Assembly (NCBI RefSeq): GCF_001612745.1
Contig: NZ_BDBA01000030.1
Coordinates: forward strand, 25,591 to 89,590
Source of the DNA: Nocardia amamiensis NBRC 102102
GTDB lineage: Bacteria > Actinomycetota > Actinomycetes > Mycobacteriales > Mycobacteriaceae
Length of the DNA stretch: 64,000 bases
Direction: 5' to 3'
Shown: positions 44,183-52,131 of the stretch, in pieces
Position numbering within the stretch: position 1 is the stretch's first letter
Layout: the number at the start of each line of letters is the position of its first letter
Position numbers and translations under genes: made by a program
The notes under the pieces: generated by a model
What the model saw: the letters and a program-made list of their open reading frames with translations, nothing else
Database searches by the model: none
Told to the model about the DNA's origin: nothing

Positions 44183-44984
44183 CCGACTGCGAACCGCTGG
44201 CAGCCATGTTCTGCTAGCCGCGACCGCGGTGTTGTGCGCGTTTCCGATCTACTGGCTGTTCGCCACGTCGCTGCGGCGGCCCGAGGACGTGACCTCGTTG
44301 TCACCGATCCCCTGGCCGATCTCGTTCGCCAACTACAGCGACGCGGCCGACAAGGTCGACGTGCTGGGCCTGATCGGCAACACCTTCTTCGTCGCGGCGC
44401 TGTCGGCGGCGGGCCAGCTACTCATCGCGTTGCTGGCCTCGTACGCGTTCGCGATGTACACCTTCCCTTTCCAGCGAGTGCTGTACCTGGCGTTCGTCGG
44501 CACCTGGCTGGTGCCGTTCCAGGTGACCATGCTGCCCAACTACGTGCTGCTGACCAAGCTCGGCCTGCTCAACTCACTGATCGGCGTGGTGCTCCCGACA
44601 CTGTGCTCGGCACTCGCGGTGCTGCTGCTGCGCCAGCACATGGCGAGCTTCCCGAAGGAACTCGTGGCCGCGGCGAAAATCGACGGCCGCTCCTCCTGGT
44701 CGATTCTGTGGACCGTGGTCGTGCCCAATCTGCGCCCCGCCCTGGCGGCGCTGGCAATCCTGCTGTTCATCAACGCATGGAACGAATACTTCTGGCCCGC
44801 GGTCGTACTACGCCAATCCAACAGCGTGCTCCAACTCGGCCTGCGCAGTTTCATGGGCACCGAGGGCGACCAATGGGGACCCATGATGGCGGTGGCAAGC
44901 CTGGCCTGCCTGCCGGTGCTGCTGATGTACCTGCTACTGCAACGCCACATCGTCAACGCGTTCGTCAGGTCTGGGTTGAAGTAG
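44172..44984 (+). CDS. ugpE: ABC sugar/glycerophosphate-type permease, UgpE-like
   Basis: A 270-aa six-segment permease: HVLLAATAVLCAFPIYWLFATSLRRPEDV, TFFVAALSAAGQLLIALLASYAFA, EAA loop ELVAAAKIDGRSSWSILWTVVVPNLRPALAALAI and a C-terminal NAFVRSGLK, which is a typical UgpE/MalG ending. It is the last gene of the unit; the convergent MDR gene stops 7 bases later. With ugpA it forms the heterodimeric channel. Confidence 0.88.
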   Translation: MTIDRLRTAGSHVLLAATAVLCAFPIYWLFATSLRRPEDVTSLSPIPWPISFANYSDAADKVDVLGLIGNTFFVAALSAAGQLLIALLASYAFAMYTFPFQRVLYLAFVGTWLVPFQVTMLPNYVLLTKLGLLNSLIGVVLPTLCSALAVLLLRQHMASFPKELVAAAKIDGRSSWSILWTVVVPNLRPALAALAILLFINAWNEYFWPAVVLRQSNSVLQLGLRSFMGTEGDQWGPMMAVASLACLPVLLMYLLLQRHIVNAFVRSGLK

Positions 44985-44991
44985 GACAACC

Positions 44992-45915
44992 TCAAACCGA
45001 TTGCCGGATATCGAGGACGGCCTTGCCACGGACTTTCCGGTGCAACAGAGCTTCGACGGCGTCGCGATAGTCTGCCCAGTCGCCGCGCCAGCCGATCGAC
45101 AGGTCGAGCTCGTCACGCTCGGCAAACCGGAGAAGCTGCTCGAGGTCGTCACCCAAGGGGGTCGCGATATTGAAGGTCTCGATGCGCCCCCGGTCGACCC
45201 GGATGCGGGCTTCCTCGAAGTCGATGGTGGTCGGTTCCCGCGATGCCTTGCCGACGGCCACCGCGGTGCCGCCCGGTTCGAGTCGCAGGTAGGCGTCGGC
45301 CAATTGCTTCCCGCCGACGTTGTCGATCACACCGAAGGCGCGGCCTCGCATCGCCTCGGGTCCGATCACCACCTCAGCGGCTCCGAGTTCGGCGAGACCG
45401 ATCCCCCGTTCCGAACTGCCCACCGAGGCAATGACTTCCGCCCCGGCGCGGTGCGCGAGTTGCACTGCGTACCTGCCGACACCACCGGACGCCCCGGTGA
45501 TCAGGACGCGACGGCCGACGATGGACCCGAGTTGCCGAACCGCCTGCAGGGCAGTGACCCCGGCCACTGGGAGGGCCGCGGTGCCACCCAGATCCAGGCC
45601 GTCGGGCACCACGGCGAGTTGAGCGGTGTCGACCGCGCGGCGTTCCGCCCAGGCACCGGACCAGCCGAACGTGACCACCCGGGTTCCCGCGGGTGGTCCC
45701 GACCCGTCCGCCGCGGGTGTGACGACGATGCCTGCGGCATCCCAGCCAGGGATCGTCCCGTCGGGTAGGTCGGGTACCCGGAAAGCGACCTCCCCGAAAT
45801 TGAATGAGAACGAAACGACCTCGACGAGCGCTTCGGACGGCCTAGGAACGGGGTCCTCCGCGTCTGCCATGCGCAGCGTGTGCGGACTGACCCTGTCGTG
45901 TACGAGTGCCTTCAT
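44992..45915 (-). CDS. MDR-family NADPH:quinone reductase-like protein
   Basis: A 307-aa MDR protein: MKALVHDRVSPHTLRMADAE, GWDAAGIVV, and the nucleotide-binding ITGASGGVGRYAVQLAHRAGAEVIASVGS. No zinc ligands are seen. It resembles the quinone oxidoreductase/zeta-crystallin branch. It is encoded downstream of the old-yellow-enzyme gene on the same strand (156 bases apart), so both may answer to the MarR regulator. Reduction of an electrophilic carbonyl or quinone is the likely chemistry. Confidence 0.85.
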   Translation of the reverse strand: MKALVHDRVSPHTLRMADAEDPVPRPSEALVEVVSFSFNFGEVAFRVPDLPDGTIPGWDAAGIVVTPAADGSGPPAGTRVVTFGWSGAWAERRAVDTAQLAVVPDGLDLGGTAALPVAGVTALQAVRQLGSIVGRRVLITGASGGVGRYAVQLAHRAGAEVIASVGSSERGIGLAELGAAEVVIGPEAMRGRAFGVIDNVGGKQLADAYLRLEPGGTAVAVGKASREPTTIDFEEARIRVDRGRIETFNIATPLGDDLEQLLRFAERDELDLSIGWRGDWADYRDAVEALLHRKVRGKAVLDIRQSV

Positions 45916-46071
45916 CTCCTGTGTTCCTCCGTGGGCCGGCGCACGGAGCGCCGGCGTTGTGGTGTGGCGCGCGTTCGCCGAACGCCACCGCGTGCTCGGG
46001 ACGGGCGCGCAACGACCGCCCCGACGTCGCCCGGAGCCCGGGACCCGGCGTCGGAGCGGTCGTCGCGGATA

Positions 46072-47163
46072 TCAGGCCGACGTGACCTTGTCGAGAGTCG
46101 GGTAGTCGGTGTATCCGGCGCGGTCGCCGCCGTAGAAGGTCGCCTGGTCGGCGGTGTTGTACGGCCCGCCCGCCTTGATCCTGGCGTCGAGATCCGGGTT
46201 CGCCAGCCACAGGGCGCCGAGCGAGACCGCGTCCGTGACACCGGATTCCAGCGCCTCTTCGGCGGCTTCGACGGTCGCGGGGAACGCGTCCGGGGTGCGG
46301 TGCGGGTTGAGGATGAGCGCGCCTGGCCAGGCGGCGCGCAGCTTCGTGGTCAGCTCGCGGTCGCCGCCCTCGACGATGTGCACGTAGGCGATGCCCTGTT
46401 CGGCCAGCTTCGTCAGCAGGTCGACATACAGCGGCGCCGGGTCGGCCTCTTCGATGTGGTTGAACGGGTTGCCGGGCGAGAGCCGGATGCCGGTGCGGTC
46501 GGCGCCGATGGCTTCGGATACCGCGGCCACGACCTCGATGACGAAACGGATGCGGTTGGCCACCGATCCGCCGTAGGAGTCGGTGCGCAGGTTGGTGTTG
46601 TCGGCCAAGAACTGGTGCAGTAGATAGCCGTTCGCGCCGTGCAGCTCGACACCGTCGAACCCGGCGGCGATGGCATTGCGCGCGGCGGCGGTGAAGTCGG
46701 TGATCGTGGTGGCGATGTCCTCGGTGGTCATTTCCCGGGGCGTGGGGTGATCGAGCATCCCGTCGGGTGTGAACAGCTGCTCGCCGGAAACCACCGCCGA
46801 CGGGGCGAGGGGAAGCGCGTTGTCCGGGTAGAGGGCGGGATGCCCGATGCGGCCACAGTGGGTGAGCTGGGCGAAGATTCGCCCGCCCGCCCCGTGCACG
46901 GCATCGGTGACCTGGCGCCACGCGGTGGTCTGCTCCTCGTTGTGCAGCCCCGGGGTCAGGAAGTAGCCCTGTCCGATCACGCTGGGCTGAATGCTCTCGC
47001 TGATGATCAGACCCGCGCTCGCCCGCTGGGCGTAGTACTCGGCGGTGACTTCGGTGACGAGGCCCTGCGGGGTGGCCCGGTTCCGGGTCATCGGAGCCAT
47101 CACCAGTCGGTTCGGAAGCTGCGATCTGCCTATCGAGACCGGCTCGAACAGGGTGCTCACCAT
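46072..47163 (-). CDS. alkene reductase (old yellow enzyme family)
   Basis: A 363-aa FMN TIM-barrel ene-reductase. Motifs: LPNRLVMAPMTRNRA, EYYAQRASAGLIISES, FAQLTHCGRIGHPAL (the His/Cys region; OYE has HxxN or HxxH), ELHGANGYLLHQFLADNTNLRTDSYGGSVANRIRF and YHI-type VHIVEGGDREL. NADPH-dependent reduction of electrophilic enones is expected. It starts at ATG 47163 behind AAGGAG and diverges from the MarR gene with two operator copies between them. Confidence 0.92.
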   Translation of the reverse strand: MVSTLFEPVSIGRSQLPNRLVMAPMTRNRATPQGLVTEVTAEYYAQRASAGLIISESIQPSVIGQGYFLTPGLHNEEQTTAWRQVTDAVHGAGGRIFAQLTHCGRIGHPALYPDNALPLAPSAVVSGEQLFTPDGMLDHPTPREMTTEDIATTITDFTAAARNAIAAGFDGVELHGANGYLLHQFLADNTNLRTDSYGGSVANRIRFVIEVVAAVSEAIGADRTGIRLSPGNPFNHIEEADPAPLYVDLLTKLAEQGIAYVHIVEGGDRELTTKLRAAWPGALILNPHRTPDAFPATVEAAEEALESGVTDAVSLGALWLANPDLDARIKAGGPYNTADQATFYGGDRAGYTDYPTLDKVTSA

Positions 47164-47209
47164 GTACTCCTTGCTTGTCCGACTCGCGCACGATGCCCGA
47201 GCGCGAATA

Positions 47210-47258
47210 CTTTATTGAATCAAGCATCATCGTGACACGATTGCTTTAGTGGATCAAG
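47210..47258. promoter_or_regulatory. paired MarR operators between OYE and marR genes
   Basis: CTTTATTGAATCAAG (47210-47224) and CTTTAGTGGATCAAG (47244-47258) agree at 13 of 15 positions, are themselves near-palindromic, and lie 34 bp apart. They stand between the divergent OYE (47163) and MarR (47292) starts. A -10-like TAGAAT (47280-47285) ends 6 bases before the MarR ATG, so that transcript may be leaderless. Confidence 0.65.
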
Positions 47259-47291
47259 TATCTCCGCTAAAAGTTGGCCTAGAATTTCCGC

Positions 47292-47723
47292 ATGGCAGTA
47301 CCGGCAGGCCCCGTGAGCACGTCCACCGACCTCGAGCGGTTGATGTTCGAGTTCGTGGACGCCTACAACCACGCCTTCGAGGCCGCGGCCCACGAACACG
47401 CGATGAGCATGGCCCACGCGTGCGTCCTCGGCCGGGTCGGCATCCCCAGGGGGATGGGCGAGCTCGCCGAAGAACTCGGCTGCGACGCCTCCAACATCAC
47501 CCAGATCGTCACTCGCCTGGAGGCCCGCTCCCTGGTCCAGCGCCAAACCAACCCCGAAGACCGCCGCTCCCGGCAAATTCAGCGCACCCTCGACGGCGAC
47601 GCCGTCAACGCCGCCTTCGAGGAATCCTTCGACTTCCCCCGTCGCGCCGGGGCCAACCTCACCCCTGACGAACAACTCCAACTAACCGAGCTACTCCGCA
47701 AAGCCCTTACTGCTCCCCAGTAG
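47292..47723 (+). CDS. MarR family regulator
   Basis: A 143-aa winged-helix repressor: LMFEFVDAYNHAFEAAAHEHAMSMAHACVLGRVG, MGELAEELGCDASNITQIVTRLEARSLVQRQTNPEDRRSRQIQRTL (recognition helix and wing with the family DRR motif). It diverges from the old yellow enzyme gene, the usual pairing of an electrophile-responsive MarR and its target reductase. Two matching operators lie in the shared region. A single Cys in each of AHACVLG and ELGCDAS could serve as a sensor. Confidence 0.87.
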   Translation: MAVPAGPVSTSTDLERLMFEFVDAYNHAFEAAAHEHAMSMAHACVLGRVGIPRGMGELAEELGCDASNITQIVTRLEARSLVQRQTNPEDRRSRQIQRTLDGDAVNAAFEESFDFPRRAGANLTPDEQLQLTELLRKALTAPQ

Positions 47724-47769
47724 CGGCATCCGAGGACCACCGCGGGTCGGCCATACCGCGGAATCGCGG

Positions 47770-48498
47770 CTAGCCTTTCATCAGCTGGGCGAGGCGGTCC
47801 CACGCTGGGGATGAGGCTCCGGGCTGGGATTGCGCGGCCAACCGGGCGATAGCCGGGTTGGCGACGGGCTGGGTCTCGGATCGGCTGTGGTGGTTGGCGA
47901 ACCAGTTGCGGGTGCGGTCGGCGAGGGCGGGCAGGCGCGGATCGCTCGGCGACCAGTCGTAGGCGGCGTCGTGGTCGAGGATGAGGGCGCGGAACTCGGG
48001 ATCGGTGAGGAGGTCGCGCTTTTCGGCGATCCACGCGGCGGCGTCTTCGGGTGAGGCTGTTTGCATGAGGATCCAGCCGTCGCGTTCCAGGTGGATATGG
48101 CGCTCGCTGACGCCGAGTTCGCGCAAATCGTCGAGATAGTCGGCGACTTCCTGGGAGACGAAAAGCCGGTCGCCGCCGCGCAGCTGGGCGAGTTGCTCGC
48201 GGGTTCGCCGCAGCTGCGCGATGCGGTCTCGGAGGTCGCGGTCGATCTCGGCGATGGCCGCGGCGAGCGCGGCCGGGTCCGCGTCCAGGAGGTCCTTGAT
48301 GCGGGCCAGTGGCACACCCGCATCGGCAAGGGTCCTGATCTTGACGAGATCGATGGCATCTTGGGCGGTGTAGCGCCGGTAGCCGGACGAGTCGCGGTCG
48401 GGCTCGGCGAGCAGACCGCGCTCGTGATAGTGGCGGATGGCTTTGATGGTCACTCCGGCGTAGTCCGCGAGCCGCCCGATCGTGATCATGCTGGACAT
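47770..48498 (-). CDS. MerR family regulator
   Basis: A 242-aa MerR protein. The N-terminal domain is canonical: MITIGRLADYAGVTIKAIRHYHERGLLAEPDRDSSGYRRYTAQDAIDLVKIRTLADAGVPLARIKDLL, followed by the dimerisation helix (IAEIDRDLRDRIAQLRRTREQLAQL) and a C-terminal effector domain of about 120 residues. It lies 20 bases downstream of the serine hydrolase gene on the same strand, so it is probably cotranscribed from the MerR-type promoter at 49963-49994. Confidence 0.88.
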   Translation of the reverse strand: MSSMITIGRLADYAGVTIKAIRHYHERGLLAEPDRDSSGYRRYTAQDAIDLVKIRTLADAGVPLARIKDLLDADPAALAAAIAEIDRDLRDRIAQLRRTREQLAQLRGGDRLFVSQEVADYLDDLRELGVSERHIHLERDGWILMQTASPEDAAAWIAEKRDLLTDPEFRALILDHDAAYDWSPSDPRLPALADRTRNWFANHHSRSETQPVANPAIARLAAQSQPGASSPAWDRLAQLMKG

Positions 48499-48518
48499 CC
48501 TTCCACTCGGCGATCAGG

Positions 48519-49955
48519 TCATTCGGAACGGTCGGCCCGTCGGGTCAGGCGGCCGCCGCCGTTGCGGAAGCGCGCTCGGCCCTCGCGGACGTCGTGGTAG
48601 GAGACGAGCAGCAGGCGCAGGTATCCGTCGAAGGTCTCCAGTGGGTATCCGGCGGGCGCGAACAGGCCGGGCCGGATCGGCACGTAGCGCTGCGGCGGGG
48701 CGGCGGTCATGCCGCCCGCGAACTCGGTGAAGATCCGCTCCTGCGATTCGTCCGCCGGTTCGTAGGTCATCCGCTCCTCGAGTTGACCGTCCACGATGCT
48801 GACGTCGATTCGGAGCTGATCGGACCGGTAGGTGCCCACGTATGGGGTGAGGTCGACGTCCTGCGCCGATTCGGTGATCAGAGTGGGGATCTCGACGCCG
48901 AGATGCTCGCTCAGCAGCCACTGTAGGAGCTGGTCCTGCAGCATGATCGCCCCCGGGGTATTGCCGAAAGCGGTGAAGACCAGGTCGTATTCGGGCACGA
49001 CGCAGAGGATGGACACGCCACCGGGCGACGCGCCCGACATGGCCAGGACGGTCGTTTCGCCGAACGGATACAGCACCCAGCCCAGGCCCATCGGCGGGAC
49101 GTTCGGACTGGCCATGTCGTAGGAGACCTGCTGCATCAGCGCGGTCGACTCGGCGGAGAGGACGCGTGTGCCGGATGGGGACACACCGCCCTCGAGGTGG
49201 GTGCGTCCGAAGGCGAGCAGGTCGGCAATGGTGCCGATCGGCGTGCCGCCTGCAGGTCCCCAGGTCTCGGGCAGCGTGAACATGCCGGTGGGCTCGGCCG
49301 CCATGGTTTCGGCGTTCGGGAAGTGGCCGACAGCGGTACTGCGCAGGATGGCCTGCTCGGCTGAGGTGCTGGAGTCTCGCATACCGACGGGTGCGTAGAT
49401 GTCGCGCTCGAGCAGGTCGGGGAAGGACAAGCCGGTCACCACTTCCAGCAGGCGGCCCGCCACGATCATGCCGCCGTTGGAGTAGCTGAGCTGCTCGCCG
49501 GGTTCGAACAGGGTCCCGCAGCTGATCGCGAGCCCGTCGACGTAGGTCTTCAGGGCGTCGCGGCCTTTGGCATCGGGGAAGAACAGGTCCGCGTCGATGC
49601 CGTTGGTGTGCGAGATCAGGTGCCGGACCAGGATCTTCTCGGCCGCACCCGATGCGGTGAGCGCGAATTCGGGGAGGTACTTCACCACCGGCGCGTCGAG
49701 GTCGAGGACTCCGCGCTCGACCTGCTGGAGGACCAGCGTGGTGGTCAGGACCTTGGTGACCGAGCCGAAGAGGAATCCGGTGTCGTCGAGCATCGGCGCG
49801 CCGGTGGCGACGTTCGCGGTGCCGTGGGCGACGACGATCTGTTCGCCGCCGTGGTAGACGCCGGCGACGAACCCGGGGACGTTGTCGGATTCGCAGTAGG
49901 CGGCGACCTGCTCGCGGATCTGGGCTTCGACGGTGTGCAGTGCGTTGTTGTTCAT
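48519..49955 (-). CDS. serine hydrolase (class C beta-lactamase/esterase family)
   Basis: A 478-aa penicillin-binding-protein-like hydrolase. SxxK: FGSVTKVLTTTLVL; YxN: SYSNGGMIVAGRLLEVV; a Gly-rich stretch PFGETTVLAMSGASPGGVS fills the place of the KTG motif. The family includes esterases, D-aminopeptidases and class C beta-lactamases. No signal peptide. ATG 49955 was chosen because it begins 7 bases after a -10 box; ATG 49964 overlaps that box. It heads a two-gene unit with the MerR regulator and is preceded by a 21-bp palindrome. Confidence 0.85.
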   Translation of the reverse strand: MNNNALHTVEAQIREQVAAYCESDNVPGFVAGVYHGGEQIVVAHGTANVATGAPMLDDTGFLFGSVTKVLTTTLVLQQVERGVLDLDAPVVKYLPEFALTASGAAEKILVRHLISHTNGIDADLFFPDAKGRDALKTYVDGLAISCGTLFEPGEQLSYSNGGMIVAGRLLEVVTGLSFPDLLERDIYAPVGMRDSSTSAEQAILRSTAVGHFPNAETMAAEPTGMFTLPETWGPAGGTPIGTIADLLAFGRTHLEGGVSPSGTRVLSAESTALMQQVSYDMASPNVPPMGLGWVLYPFGETTVLAMSGASPGGVSILCVVPEYDLVFTAFGNTPGAIMLQDQLLQWLLSEHLGVEIPTLITESAQDVDLTPYVGTYRSDQLRIDVSIVDGQLEERMTYEPADESQERIFTEFAGGMTAAPPQRYVPIRPGLFAPAGYPLETFDGYLRLLLVSYHDVREGRARFRNGGGRLTRRADRSE

Positions 49956-49962
49956 GCGAACC

Positions 49963-49994
49963 ATCGTCGAACCTTGCCCTTAGGGCAAGGTCAA
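49963..49994 (-). promoter_or_regulatory. MerR-type promoter with overlong spacer and perfect palindrome
   Basis: On the minus strand TTGACC (49994-49989) and GACGAT (49968-49963) are separated by 20 bp, longer than normal, as in MerR-activated promoters. The spacer holds a perfect palindrome, arms ACCTTGCCC and GGGCAAGGT around 3 bases (49971-49991). The hydrolase ATG at 49955 starts about 7 bases after the -10 box, so the mRNA is probably leaderless. Confidence 0.7.
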
Positions 49995-50068
49995 CCCCGA
50001 AACAAAAGAAGACCGGCGAGCACTTTTGATCGGGCCGCAACCCTGAAGCGGCGAGGCGGGATCGGGCA

Positions 50069-50161
50069 GTGATGTCGCCGCTGCAAGGAGCGATCCCGTG
50101 CGCTCAGATCCCGCACCGTCTCGTGCCGGTCGGCCGGGACCAGCACTTCGATGTGCCGGGC
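50069..50161 (-). pseudogene. biotin carboxylase gene fragment
   Basis: The minus strand encodes a 31-residue piece (from ARHIEVLVPADRHETVR to RSLQRRHH) that matches the central part of biotin carboxylase: 22 of 31 residues equal the accC protein encoded at 61855-63231 (ARHIEVQILADRHGTVR..., CSLQRRHQ). Nothing else of the enzyme is present. It is a decayed fragment from this gene or a paralogue (pyruvate or acyl-CoA carboxylase). Confidence 0.7.
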
Positions 50162-50165
50162 ACAG

Positions 50166-50240
50166 CTCCCGCTGACCGACACCGCCGCCGCCATCGACCC
50201 GCTGACCACCGCAGTCAACAGCCGCCCACCTGACGCACAC
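50166..50240 (+). pseudogene. XRE-regulator C-terminal fragment
   Basis: LPLTDTAAAIDPLTTAVNSR followed by PPDAH corresponds to LSLTDTAVAPAAIDPLTTAV-NGHPPEHAH near residue 395 of the intact XRE regulator at 52435-53925, with DNA similarity as well. It is all that is left of a second copy. It directly abuts the biotin carboxylase fragment, which runs on the opposite strand. From 50241 to the lipoprotein stop at 50336 nothing else is recognisable. Confidence 0.65.
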
Positions 50241-50335
50241 CGTGCCGTAACACCAACCAGCAAAACGAATTACATGACATATCCAGCCGGGTGGCGCGCG
50301 GCTACCCGGAGAGGTCGCGTGTTGCAGCGTTGGCG

Positions 50336-50866
50336 CTACCCCGCGCCCTGGATCTCCGTGCGACAAACATCCGCCTCCCCGATCATTTCCCCCTTTTTTA
50401 CCTGCGACGTCACCATCGAGTCGGGAGTGGCGTACTTCCCGTGATTCACAGTGGGGTTGAAGCCATGGCCGGCTCTGAGATAGTTCGTAAAGGCGTAAAC
50501 CACTCGACCGTCACGAACAAAGACTTCGGTTCTCACATGCTCATCATTCGAGTAGCTGTACCAATCTGCTCCGCGCGTCCCAAGGGTGGAATTGATCTTC
50601 TCCTCCGAGAACGGGGCGGAGAAGCTGTACCACCGGTCCCACTCTCCAATGGCGATGCCGGACTCAGCGACGAGGTCGCCCACGCGCGCCGTTCCCGGAC
50701 CACTGCAGAGGCGGTCGAAGGCCGCCGCCAAGGCCGGCGGTTCATTCGCGACCGTGACGCGGTCACCAAAGAATGGAGGGTTGCACCCTGATGAAAGGGC
50801 CAGAACAGCGGCCATGCCCACGGCGCGGAGCAGCCGTCCAGCGGTCTTCCTTGTGGCGACGTGCAT
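50336..50866 (-). CDS. lipoprotein, possible immunity partner of the toxin-like protein
   Basis: A 176-aa lipoprotein. The signal RKTAGRLLRAVGMAAVLALSSGC carries lipobox LSSGC. The mature part starts NPPFFGDRVTVANEPPALAAAFDRLCSGPGTARVGDLVAESG and continues with WDRWYSFSAPFSEEKINSTLG, a compact alpha/beta pattern without a family I can name. It begins 35 bases after the stop of the WXG/DUF6973 gene on the same strand, as an immunity protein would. That role is inference from context only. Confidence 0.7.
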   Translation of the reverse strand: MHVATRKTAGRLLRAVGMAAVLALSSGCNPPFFGDRVTVANEPPALAAAFDRLCSGPGTARVGDLVAESGIAIGEWDRWYSFSAPFSEEKINSTLGTRGADWYSYSNDEHVRTEVFVRDGRVVYAFTNYLRAGHGFNPTVNHGKYATPDSMVTSQVKKGEMIGEADVCRTEIQGAG

Positions 50867-50901
50867 GCGTCCTCTCTATTGCCTGGAACAGCGGCAGGTC
50901 G

Positions 50902-52131
50902 TTATTTGGGCGATGGTCGGTTGTCTGTTGTCGGCGAACCCGGAAGGTATGCCTTGTCCTGGTTGGCGTCGTACGCATCCGAGTCCACATCGTGGTCGGG
51001 CGAGACCTTGTTGGTCCAGTTCAACTGCTGATTCTGGTCGATGAGTACCGCGTCACCGCGATCGACGGCGTCCTTGACGATGTCCTGCAACTCCTCGGGG
51101 CTTGCGTCCGGGTTCGCCATAGCGATCTTGCGCCCGAGTTCGTTGTTGTGTAGGTCCATTGCCTCGCGCACCGCGGCGTTGTCGCCCCTCCCCTCATGCT
51201 TCGAGGCGTACTCCTTGGTCCACTCCTCGCCGAACTCCTGAGTCATCCGCGCGTTCCAGTAGGTGTGGCGGAAGGCATCGGCGTGGTTGTCTTGAGAGTC
51301 TTTTACTTCTTTTCCGTCTCCGTCGACGCGCGTGTCGGGGTAGAGCTCTTCGCAGACATCCTTGGCGTCGGACTGGATCTGGAAGAATTTGGCCTTGTCG
51401 AGAAGGCTGAGCTGGTCGAGCATGGCAGCTTCACTCACCGTGACCTTTTCCTGCGGAATTTGGTCACCGAGCCAGGGTATTCTTCGCAACTGCTTCAGTA
51501 GCTCGTTGTCAGGCCACTCCACCAAGCCCTGAGGGTCGGGCTCGACCTGGTAGTTGTTCAGAATCTCGTCGAGTCTGGCATTGGGTGGGATCGGGACGTC
51601 AGCGAAAACCTTCTCGATCGTCTCGCGGGCGGATGCCGCAGCATCACCGGCTTCTCGCAGCGCCTTGACGATCGCGTCCCGGTGCTGCCGGGCGCCCTGA
51701 TTCAGGGCTGCCTCCGCGACGGACTTTTCGGCACCGTCTTTTTCCATCAGCCAAGCCAGAACTGCGGGGTCGTAGGTTACGTCACCGGTCTCGCCGACTG
51801 TGTACTTCTCGTCCTCGGCCGCCTTGATCGCGTTGACGGCAGTAGACTTGGCAAAACCCAGGAGGTAGACGATCTGCGAGGTGGCGGGTTCAGCCTTGTC
51901 GAAGGCCGTGACCACCTTGGACAAGGATGTCTTGGCTTCCTCGCTCTTCGCGCGCATTGCCTCACCGGCGGACCCGCGCCAGAATCCCGGAGAATCGGCG
52001 AGCTGCTGGGAGATGACGCGGTGCTGATCGGTGACCGTCTGCGCGGCGCGGGCCCATTCGCTGCCCTGTTCGGTCAGGGCATCGAAGTTCCATTGGCGGA
52101 TCTGGGTCTTCGTGGGCGGCATCCAACTCAT
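50902..52131 (-). CDS. WXG100-like protein with DUF6973-type C-terminal toxin-like domain
   Basis: A 409-aa protein. Residues 1-110 form a helical hairpin of the WXG100 type with the turn FWRGSAGEAMRA, typical of type VII (ESX) secretion substrates. The middle is helical and acidic. At about 265-340 is HADAFRHTYWNARMTQEFGEEW ... HEGRGDNAAVREAMDLHNNELGRKIA, whose His/Asp/Asn pattern matches the DUF6973 C-terminal domain found in polymorphic-toxin-like proteins. No signal peptide. The lipoprotein downstream could protect the producer. Enzymatic activity is unknown. It overlaps a 38-codon frame upstream by 4 bases. Confidence 0.78.
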   Translation of the reverse strand: MSWMPPTKTQIRQWNFDALTEQGSEWARAAQTVTDQHRVISQQLADSPGFWRGSAGEAMRAKSEEAKTSLSKVVTAFDKAEPATSQIVYLLGFAKSTAVNAIKAAEDEKYTVGETGDVTYDPAVLAWLMEKDGAEKSVAEAALNQGARQHRDAIVKALREAGDAAASARETIEKVFADVPIPPNARLDEILNNYQVEPDPQGLVEWPDNELLKQLRRIPWLGDQIPQEKVTVSEAAMLDQLSLLDKAKFFQIQSDAKDVCEELYPDTRVDGDGKEVKDSQDNHADAFRHTYWNARMTQEFGEEWTKEYASKHEGRGDNAAVREAMDLHNNELGRKIAMANPDASPEELQDIVKDAVDRGDAVLIDQNQQLNWTNKVSPDHDVDSDAYDANQDKAYLPGSPTTDNRPSPK

